Below the pieces are notes generated by a model. The model was given only the letters and a program-made list of their open reading frames with translations, made no database searches and had not been told where the DNA came from. 64,000 nt of DNA, from positions 1,922,001 through 1,986,000 of the forward strand of contig NZ_CP035042.1 in the NCBI RefSeq assembly GCF_009834345.1, given 5' to 3'. Numbering within the stretch: the first letter of the stretch is position 1; every line of letters begins with the position of its first letter. Source of the DNA: Billgrantia tianxiuensis. Lineage in GTDB: Bacteria; Pseudomonadota; Gammaproteobacteria; Pseudomonadales; Halomonadaceae. Of the stretch, positions 23,615 to 31,550 are shown in pieces. A program made the position numbers and the translations under genes.

Positions 23615-24121
23615 ATGAACATCGCCCCGCAGCGGGTCGTGACCCTTCATTACGTGCTCAGCGACGATCAGGGCCAGGTGCTTGACGATTCACGGGCACG
23701 CGCCAAGCCCCTCGAATACCTTCATGGGCATGACAACATCATCGCTGGCCTCGAGCAGGCGCTCGCCGGCCACCAGGCCGGCGACAGGCTGAATGTCACG
23801 CTGACCCCTGAGGAGGCCTATGGCAGCCGCCATGACGACCTGGTACAAGAGGTCGGCCGCGGTGCCTTCTCCCAGGACGACCTGGCACCCGGCATGCGTT
23901 TCCAGACGCCGGGCGACGACGGCCCGCAGATCGTGACAGTGCTCGAGGTGCGTGACGCTACGGTGCTGGTCGACACCAATCATCCATTGGCTGGACATAC
24001 TCTCGTCTATGCGCTCGAAGTTCTCGACGTGCGCGAGGCAAATCGCGCCGAGCTGGCCAAGGGGCACCCGCTTCCCGCCGATGTGGAGCCGTCTCAGGTC
24101 GAGGATCGCAAGGTTCCTTGA
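23615..24121 (+). CDS. FKBP-type peptidyl-prolyl isomerase, SlyD-like
   Basis: A 168-residue protein with the SlyD layout: an FKBP half (VVTLHYVLSDDQGQVLDDSR, PLEYLHGHDNIIAGLEQAL) carrying an inserted IF flap (EEAYGSRHDDLVQEV), then ALEVLDVREA. SlyD-like proteins are folding helpers with isomerase and chaperone action. The histidine-rich metal-binding tail of E. coli SlyD is missing. ATG 23615 follows AGGAG; the two genes are 36 bases apart, so co-transcription with rfaH is possible. Confidence 0.9.
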   Translation: MNIAPQRVVTLHYVLSDDQGQVLDDSRARAKPLEYLHGHDNIIAGLEQALAGHQAGDRLNVTLTPEEAYGSRHDDLVQEVGRGAFSQDDLAPGMRFQTPGDDGPQIVTVLEVRDATVLVDTNHPLAGHTLVYALEVLDVREANRAELAKGHPLPADVEPSQVEDRKVP

Positions 24122-24147
24122 ATCGCAACTGCTTCGAATACCCCCCA

Positions 24148-24219
24148 AAAACTGACCTGTATCAATTCGCTGCGCGCTGTTCATCGAGTCCGGAGCGAAA
24201 TTTGATGCAGGTCAGTTTT
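24148..24219. promoter_or_regulatory. Pair of inverted Anr/FNR-like sites
   Basis: Two 18-base arms form a near-perfect inverted repeat, with one mismatch, around a 36-base spacer. Each arm holds an FNR/Anr-like half-palindrome: TTGATACAGGTCAG on the minus strand at 24152-24165 and TTGATGCAGGTCAG on the plus strand at 24202-24215 (consensus TTGATNNNNATCAA). The second is centred at 24208.5, exactly 41.5 bases before a predicted start near 24250, and TAGAGT at 24238-24243 sits as the -10. That is class II activator geometry. The oxygen link is inferred. Confidence 0.55.
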
Positions 24220-24277
24220 CCCCTGCCGCCGTCAGGCTAGAGTGAAGCCATCACATCAGGTGACGGGGAGAACCACC

Positions 24278-24394
24278 ATGTACTGGGATGATGCAGTAGT
24301 GTTCGGGCTGGTAACCGTCGCGATGATGATCGCTTTCATGGGAGGCTGGATTGGCTTCGTGATTCGCGACCATCGTCGCAAGCGCAAGCACTGA
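24278..24394 (+). CDS. 38-residue single-TM protein, candidate CcoM of cbb3 oxidase
   Basis: ATG 24278 has a GGGGAG ribosome site and encodes 38 residues. A short acidic N-terminus (MYWDD) is followed by one membrane helix (AVVFGLVTVAMMIAFMGGWI) and a strongly basic tail (RDHRRKRKH), an N-out, C-in pattern. From memory this resembles CcoM, the small single-helix subunit of Pseudomonas stutzeri cbb3 oxidase. The Anr/FNR-like promoter upstream would suit a low-oxygen oxidase subunit. The match is remembered, not computed. A clean intrinsic terminator at 24443-24469 closes the unit, so it is probably monocistronic. It is shorter than usual gene-calling limits. Confidence 0.65.
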   Translation: MYWDDAVVFGLVTVAMMIAFMGGWIGFVIRDHRRKRKH

Positions 24395-24442
24395 GCCAGC
24401 CTGCTCAGCAAGTCGTCAGGGGAGGGGGATTTCCCCCCAGTA

Positions 24443-24469
24443 GCCGGCCCAATTGGGCCGGCATTTTTT
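24443..24469 (+). terminator. Rho-independent terminator of the small membrane protein gene
   Basis: An 8-bp stem GCCGGCCC / GGGCCGGC with loop AATT is followed by A and six Ts, a textbook intrinsic terminator 48 bases after the 38-residue frame. Confidence 0.88.
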
Positions 24470-24533
24470 CGTGGTAGACTCCTCGGAAAGATACGCCAAA
24501 GGCGTATCGGCAGAAGAATAAATATGGGGGGTT

Positions 24534-25016
24534 ATGCCACTATTTCATCCTGACCGTTGTATGGTGCGGCTGCTGGCAGCTCTCACCCTGCTGTTTGCCA
24601 TGCCCGCTTTGGCCGATTCCAATCGATTGTTGTTGCGTGACGGAGAGCGTGAAATCGCGCTCTCCGTTGACGAACTGCGCGCTCGTGCCGATGTCGAGTT
24701 CCGCTTCTTCGACCCCTATCTGGCCGAGGAAGTCGACATACGCGGTCTGGTCTTTCGTGAGCTGTTGGTCGAGCACTTCGGTGAGGTGCCGTCGCGGCTG
24801 CACTTCGAAGCCTGGGACGACTATGACGTGACCCTGGCGGGCTGGGACGATCCCGACTGGATCCTCGTGACCCACCAGAACGGCGAGCCGATCACGCTGC
24901 GCCACCGCGGTCCGGTGCGTCTGGTCGAGCGTGACTATGGCGACCGCGATCCCTCCAGCCTGCGCAACTTCAACGACTGGATCTGGATGATTAGGCGTAT
25001 CGAGGCGGTATGGTAG
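24534..25016 (+). CDS. Periplasmic molybdopterin-oxidoreductase-fold protein without the cofactor cysteine
   Basis: A 160-residue protein with a signal peptide (LLAALTLLFAMPALA, cut after ALA). The mature part follows the small sulfite-oxidase/YedY-like fold (LSVDELRARADVEFRFFDP, LVFRELLVEHFG, WDDYDVTLAGWDDPDWILVTHQNGEPITLRHRGPVRLV, NDWIWMIRRIEA). The mature protein has no cysteine, so it cannot hold the usual Mo-coordinating thiolate. It overlaps the next gene, a membrane GGDEF protein, by 7 bases, which suggests a ligand-binding or sensory partner rather than an enzyme. That role is inference. Confidence 0.7.
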   Translation: MPLFHPDRCMVRLLAALTLLFAMPALADSNRLLLRDGEREIALSVDELRARADVEFRFFDPYLAEEVDIRGLVFRELLVEHFGEVPSRLHFEAWDDYDVTLAGWDDPDWILVTHQNGEPITLRHRGPVRLVERDYGDRDPSSLRNFNDWIWMIRRIEAVW

Positions 25017-26140
25017 AACCGCGCCAGCCTTTGAGGCGCCACGTTCGCTGGTTATGGCTCAGCGTGATGAGCTTCACCGCCCTGATGCTGCTCATCGCTT
25101 ACCAGACACGCTGGGTCTATCCCGAGATACACGCCTATTTCAGCCAGTCGGGCAATCTCACCGGCCAGCAATTGGCCACCCGCGCTCGGGTCTACCTGCA
25201 GCAGGGTCTCGACCTGCTGCTGACACTGCCCCGGGACAGCGATACCCGCGAGCGTGCCTACTTCCAGCTCAAGCTTGCCTACAGCCTGTTCGACATTGGT
25301 CTTTATCGGCGCGACTACCCTTGTACGGAGCCAAGCCTGGCGGCGATGGACGACTTGTTGGTTCGCTTGCAGGGAAATGATGTCCTCGAGACCGGCCATT
25401 TGCGCGAAAGCCTGCTGGAGCCGATGCGCTGCCTCACTGAGATCGAGATGCACCAGCTCGACCGGCGCAGTACCGTGACGGCGGAATTCGTCGAACAGAC
25501 CCGACGCCACCAAGGACAGGTATTGCTTGGTAGCCTGGTGATCTTCGTGATGGGGCTAGGCTTCTGGCTGATGCACGAGTTGCAGCGTCGACGGGCCGCC
25601 AGATCCGCTCGCGAGAGCCTGGAGTGGATGGCGAAAGCCCTGTGCGATCCACTGACCGGCGTCGGAAACCGCAGTGCCATGCACGATCACGTAACGGCTG
25701 CATGGGGGAGCCCGATGGGGCTGCTGCTGGTCGATATCGATTTTTTCAAGCAGTACAACGATAGCCTGGGACATCCCGACGGGGACCGACTGTTGCGCCG
25801 CCTGGTGCAACTGATCGAGGGCAACCTGGAGCACGAAGCAAGACTCTATCGGCTTGGGGGCGACGAGTTTGCGGTATTGTTCGCGTGCCACGATGCCGAG
25901 ACCCTGGACGAAACCTGCCGCAGCCTCGTTGAATCGCTGCGTGCCGCCAACCTGCCGCATCCTTCGCATCCTCACTCCGAGCATGTGACCTTCAGCGTCG
26001 GGGCAGTGCGCTTCACGGCGAGCCACGCCGGGCTGGAGGCCGGCTATGTTGCCGCCGATGGAGCGCTTTATCAGGTCAAGTCGCGGGGACGCGATGGCTG
26101 GGCGATCGCCTCATTGGACATGAACGAGGTAAGTGGCTAG
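25010..26140 (+). CDS. Membrane-bound diguanylate cyclase (GGDEF)
   Basis: A 376-residue protein. TM1 (LWLSVMSFTALMLLIAYQT) is followed by a periplasmic helical domain of about 140 residues, TM2 (VLLGSLVIFVMGLGFWLMHE) and a cytoplasmic GGDEF domain. The domain begins DPLTGVGNRSAMHD, carries LLLVDIDFFKQYNDSLGHPDGD and has the intact active site RLGGDEFAVLF, so it probably makes c-di-GMP from two GTP. It is translationally coupled to the periplasmic protein before it, which may deliver the signal. No EAL domain. Confidence 0.9.
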   Translation: MVEPRQPLRRHVRWLWLSVMSFTALMLLIAYQTRWVYPEIHAYFSQSGNLTGQQLATRARVYLQQGLDLLLTLPRDSDTRERAYFQLKLAYSLFDIGLYRRDYPCTEPSLAAMDDLLVRLQGNDVLETGHLRESLLEPMRCLTEIEMHQLDRRSTVTAEFVEQTRRHQGQVLLGSLVIFVMGLGFWLMHELQRRRAARSARESLEWMAKALCDPLTGVGNRSAMHDHVTAAWGSPMGLLLVDIDFFKQYNDSLGHPDGDRLLRRLVQLIEGNLEHEARLYRLGGDEFAVLFACHDAETLDETCRSLVESLRAANLPHPSHPHSEHVTFSVGAVRFTASHAGLEAGYVAADGALYQVKSRGRDGWAIASLDMNEVSG

Positions 26141-26234
26141 TGTCCCGGGTACGTACTTGACCGGATAAGCACGGGCCGTTTGCACGCAACGTCCGGCCGA
26201 TCACCACCAAGGACGAAATGACAGGGGAGCCGGG

Positions 26235-27191
26235 ATGACCACCCCTAGCGAGGACAGGGAAACCCTTGGGGGCGATGGTGCAACCGCTGTGGCGGGCCCC
26301 TCCAGGATAAGTCGGCGCCGCTTCCTGTGGCTGACCGGTGCGGGAAGCTTGACGCTGACCCTGGCCGGTTGCGGCGATAATGACGCGGGACTTCTTGCAC
26401 CGGAATTTCCGCCATTCGATGAGTGGCTGGACCGTGGGCCTCTCGAGCCGCAGCGAACCCTGGTGCGTGGCGTTTCGCTGCATGCCCTGGTGGCGACCGA
26501 GGCGGCTCCGGCCAATGCGCCACCGTTGGTGCTGATCCATGGCTCGGGCCTCTCCGGTCGCTACATGATTCCCACCGCGCGTGAGCTGGCAGCGGATTTC
26601 CCTGTCTACGTTCCCGACATTCCCGGTTACGGCGACAGCGGCGATCCCGGCAAGGTACTCAACATCCCCCAGATGTCGAACTGGCTGGTGGCCTGGATGG
26701 AGGCCATCGGCCTGGAGCGCGCTTCCTTTCTCGGCAACTCCTTCGGCTGCCAGGTCATCGTCGATCTGGCGATGCGTTATCCCGAGCGGGTGAACCGCCT
26801 GATTCTGCAGGGGCCCACCACGCCGCCGGACGAGCGCTCGACCTTCTGGCAATTCATCCGTTGGCGTCAGAACGAGCCCTACAATCCCGAGATGCTGGGA
26901 GAGGTGACGGCTCCCGAGTATGGCAAGGCGGGCCTTTGGCGCATGATTCGCTCCTATATCTTCCAGGTGACCGATCCTGTCGAAGAGAAGGTGCGCAAGA
27001 TAGAGGCGCCAACGCTGGTGATACGGGGCGAGCACGACCCCATCACGCATCAGGCATTCGCCGAGATGCTGGTTCGACGCCTGCCGCATGGCGAGCTTCT
27101 CATCCTGCCGGATGTGGCCCATACCCTGGTGTTTACTGCGCCGCTGGCGCTGGCCGATGCCACTCGCTCCTTCATGGAGGAGAGCGCATGA
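26235..27191 (+). CDS. Tat-exported lipoprotein alpha/beta hydrolase
   Basis: A 318-residue hydrolase. A twin-arginine signal (SRRRFLWLTGAGSLTLTLAGC) ends in a lipobox, so the protein is probably folded before export and lipid-anchored facing the periplasm. The hydrolase core has LVLIHGSGLSGRYM (oxyanion loop), the nucleophile elbow FLGNSFGCQV, the acid RGEHDPI and the histidine PDVAHTLVF: a complete Ser-Asp-His triad. Nearest families are esterases and haloalkane-dehalogenase-like or C-C hydrolases; the substrate is unknown. It overlaps the next membrane protein gene by four bases. Confidence 0.85.
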   Translation: MTTPSEDRETLGGDGATAVAGPSRISRRRFLWLTGAGSLTLTLAGCGDNDAGLLAPEFPPFDEWLDRGPLEPQRTLVRGVSLHALVATEAAPANAPPLVLIHGSGLSGRYMIPTARELAADFPVYVPDIPGYGDSGDPGKVLNIPQMSNWLVAWMEAIGLERASFLGNSFGCQVIVDLAMRYPERVNRLILQGPTTPPDERSTFWQFIRWRQNEPYNPEMLGEVTAPEYGKAGLWRMIRSYIFQVTDPVEEKVRKIEAPTLVIRGEHDPITHQAFAEMLVRRLPHGELLILPDVAHTLVFTAPLALADATRSFMEESA

Positions 27192-27619
27192 CATTGACTG
27201 CAAGAAAGCGCATCGTGCTGGCCGAAGTGCTGATCCTGTTGCTGCCCCTGACGCTGCTGATGGCGCTGCTCGTGCCGCTCACTTACGTTGCCTATCCCAT
27301 CCCCGAGCTTCAGGCGACACTGCTGGCATTCGACCTGGGCATGTTGATCAAGCTGTTGGGCATCCTGGCGGCGTGGCGGCTTGCCGTGGGCTTCCTGCGT
27401 TTCGGTGGCAGCGGCCTGTGTCGGGCTCACGCGGCCTGGTTCGTGCTGCTGCTGGCGGCGGGGGTCGTCGGTATCGCCAGCAGTGTGGTGGCTATCGAGC
27501 AGAACGTGCTTTCGTCCCTGTACCAGACCCGGGTTGGCTTCACCTTGCTGGCGCCAGCGGTCGCATTGGTGCCGTTGGCTTTGCATCTGTCATGGGAGCG
27601 GCGAGCAGGTGCCCGGTGA
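27188..27619 (+). CDS. Four-helix membrane protein of unknown function
   Basis: A 143-residue hydrophobic protein with about four membrane helices: VLAEVLILLLPLTLLMALLV, LLAFDLGMLIKLLGILAAW, AAWFVLLLAAGVVGIASSVV and VGFTLLAPAVALVPLALHL. The start ATG overlaps the hydrolase stop (ATGA at 27188-27191), so the two are co-translated. I recognise no family. The tight coupling suggests a membrane partner for the Tat-exported hydrolase. It ends before a strong hairpin shared with the convergent proS. Confidence 0.6.
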   Translation: MTLTARKRIVLAEVLILLLPLTLLMALLVPLTYVAYPIPELQATLLAFDLGMLIKLLGILAAWRLAVGFLRFGGSGLCRAHAAWFVLLLAAGVVGIASSVVAIEQNVLSSLYQTRVGFTLLAPAVALVPLALHLSWERRAGAR

Positions 27620-27711
27620 GGGCACGGGTAAGATTGCCTCGTTTCACGCTGAGACAGTGGGCGAGAAGTACCGTGAGCGGGAGTATTGCGAGCGGGAATG
27701 ATGCTACCCAA

Positions 27712-27744
27712 GGCTGGCCGCGACGAGCAGCGTCGCGGCCAGCC
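27712..27744. terminator. Hairpin between the 4-TM protein gene and proS
   Basis: A perfect 14-bp stem (GGCTGGCCGCGACG and its complement) with loop AGCAG lies between two convergent genes, ending 6 bases from the proS stop. No clear T-tract follows on either side; a bidirectional terminator is likely. Confidence 0.6.
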
Positions 27745-27749
27745 GCCGA

Positions 27750-29471
27750 TCAGACGCCGACCCGCTCGCGCAGGAACTCGACGATCGTATCGGCAGACAC
27801 CATGGTGGCTTCGCTGTCACGCCGCCCCTTGTACTCCAGCTCGCCGTTGTCCAATCCGCGGTCGCCGACCACCAGGCGATGGGGAATGCCGATCAGCTCC
27901 TGGTCGGCGAACTTCACCCCGGGGCGCAGGTCGCGGTCGTCCAGCAGCACGTCGATGCCGGCTGCCGTCAGCGCCTGGTAGAGTCGCTCGGACTCTTCAC
28001 GTACACGCTGCGACTTGTGCGCGTTCATCGGTACCAGGGCAACCTGGAAGGGGGCAATGGCGTTGGGCCAGATGATGCCGTTCTCGTCGTGGTTCTGCTC
28101 GATGGCGGCGGCTACTACGCGAGTCACACCGATGCCGTAGCAGCCCATCCAGGGGTGGGCGGCCTTGCCGTTGTCGTCGAGTACTGTGGCATTCATCGCC
28201 TCGGAGTATTTCTTGCCCAACTGGAACACGTGGCCGACCTCGATACCGCGCTTGATCGAGAGCGTGCCCTTGCCGTCCGGCGAGGGATCGCCCTCGACCA
28301 CGTTGCGGATGTCGGCGACCTTGGGCAGCGCCACGTCGCGTTCCCAGTTGATGCCGAAGTAGTGCTTGCCGTCGATGTTGGCACCGGCGCCGAAATCGCT
28401 CATCAGCGCCACGCTGCGGTCGATAATGATCGGCATGTTCAGATTCACCGGGCCCAGTGAACCGGGGCCGGCGCCGACTACCGCGCGGATCTCTTCCTCG
28501 CTGGCCATGGTCAGCGGTTCGGCCACCTCGGGCAGGTTCTCGGCCTTGATCGCGTTGAGTTCATGGTCGCCGCGAACCAGCAGGGCGATCAGGCCGCCTT
28601 CGGCGGCGTGCACCATCAGCGTCTTGATGGTCTTCTCGATGGGCAGGCCATGCTGTTCCACCAGGGCGGCAATGGTCTTGGCATTGGGTGTGTCGACCAG
28701 GCGCAGCTCCTCGCTCGGTGCGGCGCGCTCGGGCGTGGTGCCGAGCGGTGCAGGCAGCGCTTCGGCCTTCTCGATGTTGGCAGCGTAGTCCGATTCGGTG
28801 GAGAAGATGATGGCGTCCTCGCCGGAGTCGGCCAGCACGTGGAACTCATGGGAATCGGTACCGCCGATGGCGCCGGTGTCGGCCAGCACGGGACGGAAGT
28901 CCAGGCCCAGGCGGGTGAATATCCGCACGTAGGCATCGTACATTGCCTGGTAGGTTTCCTTCAGCGAGGCCTGGTCGATGTGGAAGGAATAGGCGTCCTT
29001 CATGATGAACTCGCGCGAGCGCATCACGCCGAAGCGGGGCCGGATCTCGTCGCGGAACTTGGTCTGGATCTGGTAGAAGTTGGCCGGCAGCTGCTTGTAG
29101 CTGGAGAGCTCCCGGCGCATCAGGTCGGTGATCACCTCTTCATGGGTGGGGCCGACGCAGTAGTCGCGCTCGTGGCGATCCTTCAGGCGCAGCAGTTCAG
29201 GGCCGTACATCTCCCAGCGGCCGGACTCCTGCCACAGCTCGGCGGGCTGCACCGCCGGCATCAGTACTTCCTGGGCGCCGGCGCGATCCATCTCCTCGCG
29301 CACGATACGTTCCACCTTGCGCAGGGTGCGCAGGCCGACCGGCAGCCAGGTGTACAGGCCCGAGGTAAGGCGGCGGATCATGCCGGCACGCAGCATCAGC
29401 TGATGGCTGATGACTTCGGCGTCGGCAGGCGTTTCCTTGAGGGTGGCGATCAACAGTTGAGTGGCGCGCAT
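27750..29471 (-). CDS. proS: Prolyl-tRNA synthetase
   Basis: A 573-residue bacterial-type ProRS that charges tRNA-Pro. It begins [20 protein letters not shown] and has motif 1 [23 protein letters not shown], motif 2 region [26 protein letters not shown], the YbaK-like editing insertion ([23 protein letters not shown]) and motif 3 [18 protein letters not shown]. The anticodon-binding domain ends at [13 protein letters not shown] 29471 gives the family-typical N-terminus; the open frame continues upstream without supporting signals. Confidence 0.98.
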   Translation of the reverse strand: MRATQLLIATLKETPADAEVISHQLMLRAGMIRRLTSGLYTWLPVGLRTLRKVERIVREEMDRAGAQEVLMPAVQPAELWQESGRWEMYGPELLRLKDRHERDYCVGPTHEEVITDLMRRELSSYKQLPANFYQIQTKFRDEIRPRFGVMRSREFIMKDAYSFHIDQASLKETYQAMYDAYVRIFTRLGLDFRPVLADTGAIGGTDSHEFHVLADSGEDAIIFSTESDYAANIEKAEALPAPLGTTPERAAPSEELRLVDTPNAKTIAALVEQHGLPIEKTIKTLMVHAAEGGLIALLVRGDHELNAIKAENLPEVAEPLTMASEEEIRAVVGAGPGSLGPVNLNMPIIIDRSVALMSDFGAGANIDGKHYFGINWERDVALPKVADIRNVVEGDPSPDGKGTLSIKRGIEVGHVFQLGKKYSEAMNATVLDDNGKAAHPWMGCYGIGVTRVVAAAIEQNHDENGIIWPNAIAPFQVALVPMNAHKSQRVREESERLYQALTAAGIDVLLDDRDLRPGVKFADQELIGIPHRLVVGDRGLDNGELEYKGRRDSEATMVSADTIVEFLRERVGV

Positions 29472-29611
29472 GGGTCCGGCGTTTCCTTCCAGCATGGGCT
29501 GACATGAGTCGAGATGCCGCGGCGGGCGGCGTTCGGGGCATTGTACGGCCAACGACGAATTGCGGCAAAAGAGTGGGCTGCTGAACGAGCGAGGAGCGCC
29601 GAGGACAGGCC

Positions 29612-30205
29612 TCACCCCAAAGACTTCAGCCAGAACACCATCGGCTTGTCGGTCTCCTCCGGCTCGCCGATGTCCTTCCAGCGGAAGGTGGTGGCAAGTT
29701 CCGGATGCCGCTCGTAGCCCTGTGAGCGCCAGAAGCCGTGCAGCGGCACGTAGCCCTCTGGTTTCAGCGGATGGTCGTCGGGGCGCTCCACGGCGCAGAA
29801 CGCCACGGTGGAAAAGCCCCGCTTGGCCGCATGACGCTCGCGCTCGGCGAGGAAGGCCTTGCCGATACCCCGGCCGCGGTAGCTCGGCAGCAGTACCGAC
29901 TCGCCGTAGTAGAACACGCTGCCGATATCGAAGCCGGCCTGCTCGAACGGTGTGCGGAACTCTTCGACGTCCTCGGCCAGCGGCATGCCCGTGGCGGCAC
30001 CTACCAAGGCATCGCCATCCTCGGCCAGCACGAACAGGCTTTCGGGACACTCGGCATAGCGGCGCAGGTAGTTGGCCTCATACTCGAAGCTGCCGTCGTA
30101 GAGATAGGGAAAATCACGGAACACGGTGATGCGCAGATGAGCCAGTTCCTCCAGCCGTGGCTCGATGGCGCTGCCCTGGCAGGTATGCAATGCGGTTTCG
30201 CTCAT
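29612..30205 (-). CDS. GNAT-family N-acetyltransferase
   Basis: A 197-residue acetyltransferase. The acetyl-CoA loop is [18 protein letters not shown] (R/Q-x-x-G-x-G/A), preceded by the strand [10 protein letters not shown] and followed by [21 protein letters not shown]. The acceptor is unknown. ATG 30205 has GGAGG upstream. It lies upstream of proS on the same strand but 140 bases away, and is divergent from the lipoprotein gene. Confidence 0.85.
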   Translation of the reverse strand: MSETALHTCQGSAIEPRLEELAHLRITVFRDFPYLYDGSFEYEANYLRRYAECPESLFVLAEDGDALVGAATGMPLAEDVEEFRTPFEQAGFDIGSVFYYGESVLLPSYRGRGIGKAFLAERERHAAKRGFSTVAFCAVERPDDHPLKPEGYVPLHGFWRSQGYERHPELATTFRWKDIGEPEETDKPMVFWLKSLG

Positions 30206-30337
30206 GAGGGCCTCCGTGAAAAAAGTAAACGCTCGTATTAGTTGCCGTTGTGGTAATCTCCCGCCATTCTCCATGGCGGCGCCAGGGGCGGCAACGTCCG
30301 GTGCCGGTAACCCGACCTTCTGCGGAGCATTCCTTTC

Positions 30338-30775
30338 ATGAGGATCCAGATCCGTCGTGCCCTGACCGGGTTGGTGCTTGGCGTTTCCATCACCGCCCTG
30401 GTGGGCTGCGGTACCGTCTTCCATCCCGAACGTAAGGGTCAGATGAGCGGCCGTATCGACCCGGTGGTTGCCATTGCCAATGGCGTGGGGTTGCTGTTCT
30501 TCATCGTTCCGGGCGTGATCGCCTACGCCGTGGATTTCTCCAATGGCACCATCTACCTGCCTGGCACCCACGACAGCGCCAGTGTCGATACCCTGAAGAT
30601 GGACGAGAACATGGACGTGCCGACCCTGGAGCGGCTGCTTTCCGAGAAGACCGGCAAGCCGGTCAGCCTCGACAACGAGCTGGTCAGAGTCGAAGAAGTG
30701 GAAAGCCTCGACGAGGCCCTGGCGCTGGTGCGTATGGCCGGCATCAACGATCAGGAGCGTCTGGCTACGATGTAA
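30338..30775 (+). CDS. Small lipoprotein of unknown function
   Basis: A 145-residue protein with a lipoprotein signal (ALTGLVLGVSITALVGC, lipobox LVGC). A hydrophobic stretch follows (AIANGVGLLFFIVPGVIAYAVDF), then GTIYLPG and an acidic C-terminal helix region. The layout resembles the YceK/YidQ group of small lipoproteins. Function not known. Divergent from the GNAT gene; followed by an imperfect hairpin with a short T-run at about 30789-30839. Confidence 0.7.
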   Translation: MRIQIRRALTGLVLGVSITALVGCGTVFHPERKGQMSGRIDPVVAIANGVGLLFFIVPGVIAYAVDFSNGTIYLPGTHDSASVDTLKMDENMDVPTLERLLSEKTGKPVSLDNELVRVEEVESLDEALALVRMAGINDQERLATM

Positions 30776-30788
30776 CTCCTCATGCGTG

Positions 30789-30839
30789 AAAAGGGCTTTG
30801 CCCTACGGCCTGCTGAGTGTCGGCAAAGGCAGCGCTTTT
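30789..30839 (+). terminator. Imperfect terminator-like hairpin
   Basis: Complementary arms around GGCTTTGCC and GGCAAAGGC are separated by about 19 bases and followed by GCTTTT, just after the lipoprotein stop. Confidence 0.35.
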
Positions 30840-30846
30840 CCCTCCG

Positions 30847-31389
30847 CTACAGTGGTACCTGGTGGGTCGATACCACCTCTTTCAAACCCATGAACGAACG
30901 AATCTGGCGCACTCCGGGCAGGTACAGTAGCTGCTCGGCGTGCAGCTTGTTGAAGCTCTGACTATCACGGGTTCTGACCAGCATGAAGTAGTCGAACTCG
31001 CCAGTGACGACATGGCACTCCATGCAGCCGGTGACACGCTGCGCGGCTTCCTCGAAGGCGGCGAAAGATTCCGGCGTCGAGCGATCCAGCACCACCCCAA
31101 TCAATACCACCATGCCGGCATTGAGTCGTTCGGGATCGAGATGCGCGACGATGCCTCGAATCAAGCCTTCCTGCTTTAGCCGCTCGACGCGCCGCAGGCA
31201 GGCGGGTGGGCTGAGATTCACTTCGGCCGCCAGTGCCACGTTGGAGATCGAGGCGTCCTGTTGCAGCGTCTTGAGGATGCGCTTGTCGATACGATCCAGC
31301 TCGGTAGCGGCGACCGGCACGGAATGAGAGGGTCTGTCACGCAATTTAATTTCTCTTGTCGGGAGATTTGTGGGTTCTAAGTCGTGCAA
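30847..31389 (-). CDS. Lrp/AsnC-family regulator, candidate AcdR
   Basis: A 180-residue Lrp-type regulator: an N-terminal extension, a helix-turn-helix (LDRIDKRILKTLQQDASISN, VNLSPPACLRRVERLKQEG) and an RAM/ACT effector domain (HVVTGEFDYFMLVRTRD, LPGVRQIRSFMGLKEVV). It is divergent from acdS over a 161-base AT-rich gap. In Pseudomonas-type bacteria an Lrp protein, AcdR, is divergent from and controls ACC deaminase, so this is a strong positional candidate. Effector binding is not shown. Confidence 0.85.
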   Translation of the reverse strand: MHDLEPTNLPTREIKLRDRPSHSVPVAATELDRIDKRILKTLQQDASISNVALAAEVNLSPPACLRRVERLKQEGLIRGIVAHLDPERLNAGMVVLIGVVLDRSTPESFAAFEEAAQRVTGCMECHVVTGEFDYFMLVRTRDSQSFNKLHAEQLLYLPGVRQIRSFMGLKEVVSTHQVPL

Positions 31390-31550
31390 GGTCGGTGTTC
31401 AACTTTCTTTTATTTGAATAATCGACGTTATTTTGCAACCAGGCAACTTCTCCAGGCCGTTAGTATGAAAAAAGGCCGAGCGTGCCACTCATGAGTCGGT
31501 GGCTTGAATCGAACGGCCGCCGCCATTGCCTAGCGAGCAGGAGAGACTCC
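31390..31550. promoter_or_regulatory. Divergent regulator/acdS control region
   Basis: A 161-base gap, locally AT-rich around 31400-31435 in contrast to the rest of the window, separates the divergent regulator and acdS. It should hold both promoters and the Lrp-type operators. I could not fix hexamers with confidence. A ribosome site CAGGAGAG lies just before the acdS ATG. Confidence 0.45.

Noticed and set aside
29472..30050. Upstream extension of proS
   Set aside because: It overlaps the GNAT gene on the same strand in another frame; the family-typical MRATQLL start is at 29471.
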